Source: Dolomedes plantarius (lineage: Eukaryota > Arthropoda > Arachnida > Araneae > Dolomedidae). From it: a DNA stretch of 64,000 bases. The notes under the pieces are model-generated. The model saw only the letters and a list, made by a program, of their open reading frames with translations. It was not told the DNA's origin and made no database searches. Of this stretch, positions 58,334 to 64,000 are shown piece after piece. Location of the stretch: the NCBI GenBank assembly GCA_907164885.2, contig OU015498.1, positions 122,604,727-122,668,726 on the forward strand, read 5' to 3'. Position 1 is the stretch's first letter, and each line of letters opens with the position of its first letter. Made by a program: the position numbers and the translations under genes.

Positions 58334-61304
58334 ATGACCTCTATATCCACGGTAGTCGAGATTCGACGAAAGGAACTGCAAGTCACCGATTTTAATTTAA
58401 ATCATTTGCCGCACGCACAAAAAGAGGATTTGCAGGAAACTCTTCTGAAATACGCGGACGTATTTTCAAAGAATATGAATACACTGGGAGCGTCTCAAAT
58501 TATCAAACCCGAAATTCACCTGAACCACCCTTTTCCTATTAATGCGCGCCCATACAAAATCCCTTACGCATTGAGGTCCGTATCAGAAAAAGAATTAGAT
58601 ACCCTACTTAATGCAGGAATAATTTCTCGAACCACGTCACAGTATTCCTCACCTATATTGCTGGCTCTAAGCCAGCAAGGGTTTTCTCGGAGATTTTTAG
58701 CAGCTGCAAACGATTTTAGAATTCCTTTATCCATTGTAAAACATTGTGAAAAGGGTAAGAAATATGAAAAGGGGTCAGCTATAAAAATTGTACACGGAGA
58801 GGAAGGTTAGATATTAGCCGGTTGTAGTGGTCAGTCTAAGAAAGGAAACGTAAGCAATAAAAATATATTTATCGTGTAAGGGAAAAGTTTAGAAAATAGC
58901 CGCCGCCGTGTCCTTTGTCTGAGTAACCGATGAGTTAAAAAGACCGCTCCCATAAAGAGGCGCCCTTTGAGAGGAGTTGCGTAGAGGTGAGGGATATTTC
59001 TAGTAATGAAAGGGATATGTTGAATAGTATTCGTGCCTCGGTGAAAAGAGTTTGGACGAGGGTCAGTCGGAAAAAGCCCCTTAGAATAAGGAATATAAAT
59101 TGAAAGGAATTTGTGCCACAATAAGTATTGTTGAGTTATAGAAAAGTTAGAGAGGGGGATTTAAGAAAAATAAAATATAAAGAAAAATAAAGGAAAGGAA
59201 AAGGGGAAAACATGTGAGAAAAGTATAGGTCTAATGAGAGTATGAATTTAAAAGAAAAATATTATAGCCATTAGGAAAAAAGTTTTAAGACGTAGGTGGA
59301 GTTTAAGAGGAAAAAGAGAATATGATTGGAGGGTAGAGAGGAATATGGAAAAGTTGAGATTATATATTAAGAGGAAGAAATGAGATTTTAGGGATATATA
59401 GAAGAGATGAGAGTTTAGAGAGAGAGAGAAGTTTTCACAGAGGGCGAATAGCCCACGGGCTTGCCCTGTGGTGGACCATCGAGTCCATCCTGCGATTACG
59501 TGGGAGCATGATTCCAGATTTTTAGGCAAGCCGATTTTTGGGGTAAGTCAGTATTTACTATCTGTTGATCGACAGTACTATTTTAAGATTAAATTTAAAT
59601 TAAATATCACTTAAATGATACATACTTTTTTTCTTCTCTTTTTTTCGGTGAGGACCCAATTTGGTACTTAAAGAATATTAATCATTTTAACTCATTATTA
59701 ATTATACTTGTGGTTATGAGAACAGTAATCATTTTAATACTGTATAATTTAATTGTTTATTTGTGCAATAAATATTTTTTGTTAACTCGTAAATTTTGGT
59801 CCTCATCATTTTTAAACATTTAGTTGTGTTTCCTTTTGACAGAACTTACACGCTGGGTAAACGAACCTGGATAATTAGTAATCAAACCTGTTAAAACTTC
59901 AATCATAAATATCTTACAAATTCTTTAAAACTAATTAAACCCAAAACCACCTAGCAATATTACTTGTAAAAAAGAGCCAACCAAACAAATTTCGCCTATT
60001 ATGCGACTTGAGGCTAATTAACCAAATCTCAGAGCAATATCAATAGCCGCTGCCAAAGATCCAAGATATACTCACAAAAATTTCAGGATACAAATATTTC
60101 TCGAAATTAGATTTTCATAGCGCATTTAACCAAATTATTTTGCCCGGCTCTGAACGCCCAAAAATGGCTTTTACATCAGAATTTGGAAATTTTCATTACA
60201 ACAGATTAGTTTTCGAGCACAAAAATAGCGCCGCATACTTCCAGCAAACAATCGATTTATGCTTGAATGGCTTAAATAGTGAGGATATCTACGCATATAT
60301 AGACGATATAGTCCTGGCGGCCAATAAATATTCCGAAATGAAAAGAAAATTACTTTTAGTGTTCGATCGGTTGAGAAAATACAACCTCACTTTGTCCCCA
60401 GATAAGTGCGAATTTTTTTTAACGAAAATGGAATACCTAGGATTCACCATATCAAACAAAGGCCTTAGCCCTTCGATTCAAAATACACAAAAAATTTTGT
60501 CGTTTCAAAGACCCCGCACCCTTAAAAAACTAAAGAAGTTTTTGGGTCTCTGTAATTTCTATCGGTCACTCATACCGGATTATGCCGAGCTAATGTTGCT
60601 GACAAGCAACATTAAATAAATTAACTCAGAAAGGGGTAAGATTTAAATGGAGCGCAGAGTGCGACGAAGCTTTCAAAAGCATCCAACGACGATTCTTTGA
60701 AAAACCCTTCATTTTACAGCTGGATTTTAATCAGCCATTTTATCTAAATACAGACGCGTCCAAAACAAGCATCTCCGCCGTCCTTATGCAGAAAAGCGAA
60801 AATACACTACAGCCCATACTTTACTATAGTAAAATTCTGAACTCCGTCGAACAGAAATACGCAGGAATAAAATCGGAGTTTATGGCGATCTAGTACGGCG
60901 GTAAACATTTCAAAAATTTCCTTTACGGATCAAACTTTTTTATACTCTCTGACCACAAACCTTTACAATACCATCTTAGTCACACTTACCCAGCGAATAT
61001 GATTTAAAGGTGGTTGTTGGAACTGCCTGAGTTTAACTTCGAGTTCATACATGTCCCAGGTAGTGAAAACCTGCTCGCGGATTACATCTCGAGAGACCCT
61101 CTGATGGCTTGTTCCGATGACGATGAAGAGCCAAAAGCCCCGCGGATCAATACGCTCACGTCATCCCAACCGGCCATTACGACAGAAAAAATTCTGCAAG
61201 AACAAGTAAAAGAGACTACATTAGGGGAAATACGCTTTAATAGACCCGCAGACAAATTTATTAATGTTTCGTGCCCAACACACCTATTCCTCGAAGGAAT
61301 GTAA
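58334..61304 (+). pseudogene. pol: Gypsy reverse transcriptase and RNase H, split by a solo LTR
   Basis: RT begins about 58370. INARPYKIPYALRSVSEKEL and LLNAGIISRTTSQYSSPI lead to the solo LTR. After removing it, the host reads SPILLVKK, the canonical Gypsy motif, and continues LINQISEQYQ, KIQDILTKISGYKYFSKLDF (Asp), HSAFNQI, FEHKNSAAYFQQTIDLCL and IYAYIDDIVLAA (YIDD box). KFLGLCNFYRSLIPDYAE marks the connection. RNase H follows as FYLNTDASKTSISAVLMQ, KYAGIKSEFMAI and ILSDHKPLQYHL. Defects are frameshifts near 59985-60070 and 60600, a TAG at about 60892-60894 and a TAA near 61005. All RT and RNase H catalytic acids are still visible. Confidence 0.9.
58659..59956. mobile_element. Solo LTR (1,298 bp) with 4-bp TSD
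   Basis: The ends TGCTGGCTCT and CACCTAGCA form a TG...CA pair with inverted TGCT/AGCA. Direct ATAT duplications lie at 58655-58658 and 59957-59960. Joining the flanks restores SPILLVKK in the Gypsy RT, which fixes both boundaries. The interior is non-coding, purine-rich from 58850 to 59440, with AATAAA words near 59767. It is not the same sequence as the 55422-56885 LTR. Confidence 0.9.
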
Positions 61305-61930
61305 CATCCCAAATCGCATCGTCATTTCCCGCTCACTTCAGGCGGAGGCACTTAAATTATCGCACATCACGCATCAGGGAGTCCAGAAAACTTATAATAT
61401 CCTGTCAAAACATTATTTTTGGATAGGCGCATACGCTGACACTCAAAACTACTTAGCTTCCTGCGAAATATGCCGTGCATTCATAGGAGTCCACCCTCTA
61501 GTTCCACTAGGAAGAGTCCCTTTGCCTTCAATTCCCGGTGAATTCATCTCGCTGGATATTGTCGGGCCGTTTTCAATTACAAAAAACCAAAATAAATACA
61601 TCCTCACAGTGTTAGACCACTTCAGTAAGCATATTGAGCTTTTCCCCCTCAGTGATATTTCGGCGGAAACGGTCACTCAAAAATTAATATGGTATATCAC
61701 CGCTTACGGTAAACCGAAGCGAATACTTGCTGACCGTGTAACTCAATTTGCATCAACACTTTTTAAAATTCTAGCTCAAAAATTAAATATATCCACCATG
61801 TTAACTTCAGCTTTTAATCCACAATGTTATGGGGCATCCGAACGCATAAACATTCAACTTAAACACGCCGTGCGATGTGCGGAGAAAAATAACAATTCGT
61901 GGGAAGAGGCGATGATCATGCACAAATGTA

Positions 61931-63486
61931 CACTGCTCAAAACAATTAGGGGAGCACATGGTTTTAACGAAATTACGCAAATACTTACACCGATAAGTAA
62001 CATAAAATAAACCATCTATAATTTAAAGCCTAGCAGGAAACAAGAAGAAAACTTCATATGCAAATCAAAGTTCATGACGTCAAAAACCAGAAAAAGAACA
62101 TAAGGGCGGAAATCGGGATGTTGCAGAAACGTCTGTTTCATTGCCTTTCGAAACTGTGAAATTCGATTGCTCAGTTATTCTTTTTGAGAAAAGGTGACTT
62201 GAAAATGCCTCAACAATGTGATTTACCGGAATCCATGGCATGGCGTTTTATAGGCAGACTTGAATCCGGGCAAACACAATGTAGTGTCGCGGACGCTGTT
62301 GGAGTCGCTAGAAGTGTCGTTGCAAGGCTGTGGAATCGATTCCAAGAAACAGAGAATGTTAGACGTCGACCAGGGCAAGGTCGGCTACGCGCCACTACAG
62401 CAACTGATGACCGGTATATGCTGTTAACAGATCGTCGAAACAGAACAGACAATGCTACTCAGCTGCAAAGACAGTTGCTCTTGGCAACAGGACGAAGGGT
62501 GTCCAGCCAAACAGTACGTAATAGGCTTCATCAGGGAGGTCGCTATGCACGTAGGCTAATGGTCTGCATTCCGCTGACCTCACGCCACCATGCGGCCCGA
62601 AGAAGATGGGCTGCTGAACATCGAGATTGGGAGCAACATGATTGGAGCCAAGTGCTGTTTACAGACGAGTCCCGATTCAGTCTGGAGTGTGACACCCGAC
62701 GTGTTTTGGTATGGAGGGAAAGGGGCACTCGAAATAACCCCACATTCGTTCGTGAAAGGTTACAATACAGACGAGCTGGTTTTATGGCATGGGGTGGAAT
62801 CAGCATAGGTGGACGTACGGACCTCCATATCATTCGGAATGGTACTTTGACGGCCCGAAGGTATGGAGACGAGATACTGAGACCTCATGTCATACCTTAC
62901 GCTGCAGCCATTGGATATTCCTTTGTTTTCCAGCATGATAATGCCAGACCGCATACAGATCGTCTTGTGGAGAACATGTTTGAAGCTTAAACAATACAGC
63001 GTATGGAATGGCCAGCGTGCTCTCCTGACCTGAATCCAATCGAGCATGTTTGGGACATGCTCGGATGACGCATTGCTGCGAGACCAAGGCCTCCTTTTAC
63101 TCTCCGAGACTTGGAGATTGCACTTCTTGAGGAGTAGAACAGTATTCCCCAAAGTCTTATCGATAACATCATCGCATACATGGAAAACAGGTTGTGCAGC
63201 AGTCTTAGGTGTTCGAGGAGACCACACGCCATATTAAAAATCTTGCATCATTTCTAAACAATACTTTTTTTTATAGTTTACATGTAACCAAATTGTTGCC
63301 CTAAATCATCTTTTCATGTTTTTTCCATATTTTCAAAGAATTAAAGTTTAATTACAAATTTTTTTACGTCTTTTTTTCTGTATTGCGCATTGATACGCGT
63401 GTACTATCCATTTTATGCCAATACGTGGCTGTCTCTCACGGTTTTCTTAAATTCTTTGCCTGCTCCCCTAATTTTTTTGAGCAGTG
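61931..63486 (+). mobile_element. Tc1 (DD34E) element with 28-bp terminal repeats
   Basis: The ends read TACACTGCTCAAAACAATTA at the left and TACACTGCTCAAAAAAATTA read inwards from the right, both followed by GGGGAGCA. TA duplications lie at 61929-61930 and 63487-63488. The element is about 1.55 kb and holds one nearly intact transposase frame. It interrupts the Gypsy integrase. Confidence 0.97.
62205..63257 (+). pseudogene. Tc1 transposase, full-length frame with three nonsense codons
   Basis: The likely start is ATG 62205 (MPQQCDLPESMAWRFIGRLE); the upstream TTG is not a credible start. HTH region QCSVADAVGVARSVVARLWN, GRPR-like RRRPGQGR, then a second HTH (ATGRRVSSQTVRNRLHQGGR). The triad is LFTDESRFSLE, FQHDNARPHTDRL and SPDLNPIEHVWDMLG, with 34 residues between second Asp and Glu. 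A single frame of 350 residues runs to TAA 63255-63257, broken only by TAA 62988-62990, TGA 63066-63068 and TAG 63135-63137. Each is one transition away from Gln, Arg and Trp respectively, so decay so far is by point mutation without indels. Confidence 0.95.
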
Positions 63487-64000
63487 TATTTATAATGCCA
63501 CTCAGCATTCCGCAACAAAGGAGACGCCAAACTTCCTCTTTTGTGCTAGGAATCTTCCTCTATTTCTAGAAACGGACAATTTAAATATCGATCCACCCGG
63601 TGATTACGCAGCGGAAAAAATTAGAGCTATAACAAATGCATATGAAAACACGCTGAGAAATATGAAAACCGCACAGGAAAAGCAAGAACACAATTACTCA
63701 AGGCGAAACCCCGAACCCTAAATATCGGGCAAAATGTCTTTGTGCGTAATCATCAATCGGCTATCGGTAAGAAAACCTTCAAGGGACCATATAGAATTAT
63801 GAACCTCCCTACGCTCCATACTTACAAATTACGGCTAATCGCGGACCCTTACGCTAGGGACATAAATTGTAATATCAATCGAATATATGAATTGCCTGAA
63901 CGACGAGAGCACTTGCTTCCACGGGAACCGATCACTAACGTTTCCGAGCGCCCGCAGGATCCTTTTCCTCCGTTCTCGAAAATGACCCCACAGAATGAGG

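Larger units (their letters stand above)
57594..64000 (+). mobile_element. Gypsy LTR retrotransposon, copy B, extends past the right edge
   Basis: The order is aspartic protease, RT, RNase H, integrase, the Gypsy (Ty3) order. A solo LTR (58659-59956) interrupts RT and a Tc1 element (61931-63486) interrupts integrase; both rejoin cleanly when removed. No gag and no LTR of this element are visible. The 3' LTR, if present, lies beyond 64000. Confidence 0.9.
61264..64000 (+). pseudogene. pol: Gypsy integrase, split by a Tc1 element
   Basis: The zinc-binding HHCC region is HITHQGVQKTYNILSKHYFW with CEICRA. The core holds all three catalytic acids: FISLDIVGPFSITKNQNKYI, RILADRVTQFAS (family norm SDRGTQF) and GASERINIQLKHAV. 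The Tc1 element enters after MIMHKC and the host resumes IYNATQHSATKETPNFLF, in frame once the insert and one TA are removed. The C-terminal part from 63723 reads NIGQNVFVRNHQSAIGKKTF and GPYRIMNLPTLHTYKL, as in Gypsy integrase tails, after a frameshift near 63715. It continues open to the window edge. Confidence 0.9.

Noticed and set aside
58850..59440. Coding potential in a purine-rich stretch
   Set aside because: It is part of a solo LTR and the frames have no domain.

Overview
The window looks like repeat-dominated nuclear DNA from an arthropod, probably an arachnid such as a spider. The sequence is AT-rich, has no operon-like organisation and no dense reading frames, and carries a metazoan U2 snRNA gene. 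Almost all recognisable coding sequence belongs to transposable elements: hAT, Tc1/mariner (DD34E, DD37D, DD41D), a Naiad-like Penelope element, BEL/Pao, Gypsy, tRNA-derived SINEs and many MITEs. The arachnid assignment is inference from this repertoire. I found no host protein-coding gene with a recognisable product. The only cellular gene I can support is U2, and it is broken.

Layout. 0-5 kb: a deleted hAT copy (865-2080) with a perfect 8-bp target duplication, then a Tc1-like transposase gene (2519-4930, minus) that has itself been hit by a hAT MITE (3042-3188) and a DD41D mariner (3493-4797). 5.2-7.4 kb: an 11-unit G-tract minisatellite between two diverged copies of one flank. 7.4-16.5 kb: AT-rich DNA with one old SINE and a (CT)(AT)(GT) microsatellite. 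16.5-20.5 kb: a second DD41D copy, then a hAT relic split by a 2.3-kb non-autonomous hAT. 24.4-25.0 kb: a U2 snRNA gene interrupted after its branch-point-recognition sequence by a 455-bp insert. 25.9-27.2 kb: a third, decayed DD41D-type element.

27.5-31.7 kb holds an element with roughly 700-bp terminal inverted repeats around a decayed gene for a protein of a widespread but poorly characterised invertebrate family, with motifs that resemble PIN/FEN nucleases. 32.6-36 kb is a stack of SINEs, hAT-type MITEs, a truncated Naiad-like tail and a Tigger-like MITE. 36-43.3 kb is a tandem array of units of about 1.2 kb, interrupted by a nearly full-length hAT (38868-41956) and a 574-bp insert.

45.2-51.3 kb is a BEL/Pao retrotransposon with both LTRs, primer-binding site and polypurine tract; its pol is disabled. 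51.3-64 kb is a Gypsy/Naiad complex. A Gypsy protease segment occurs twice, flanking a Naiad-like element that carries a maT transposon and a 1,464-bp solo LTR. The second Gypsy copy runs off the right edge with a 1,298-bp solo LTR in its RT and a Tc1 element in its integrase.

Most nesting boundaries were resolved by reading the host sequence across the insert and recovering an uninterrupted frame plus a target-site duplication (TA for Tc1/mariner, 8 bp for hAT, 4-5 bp for LTRs). All coding copies show stops or frameshifts, so none appears able to supply an intact transposase or polymerase as it stands.
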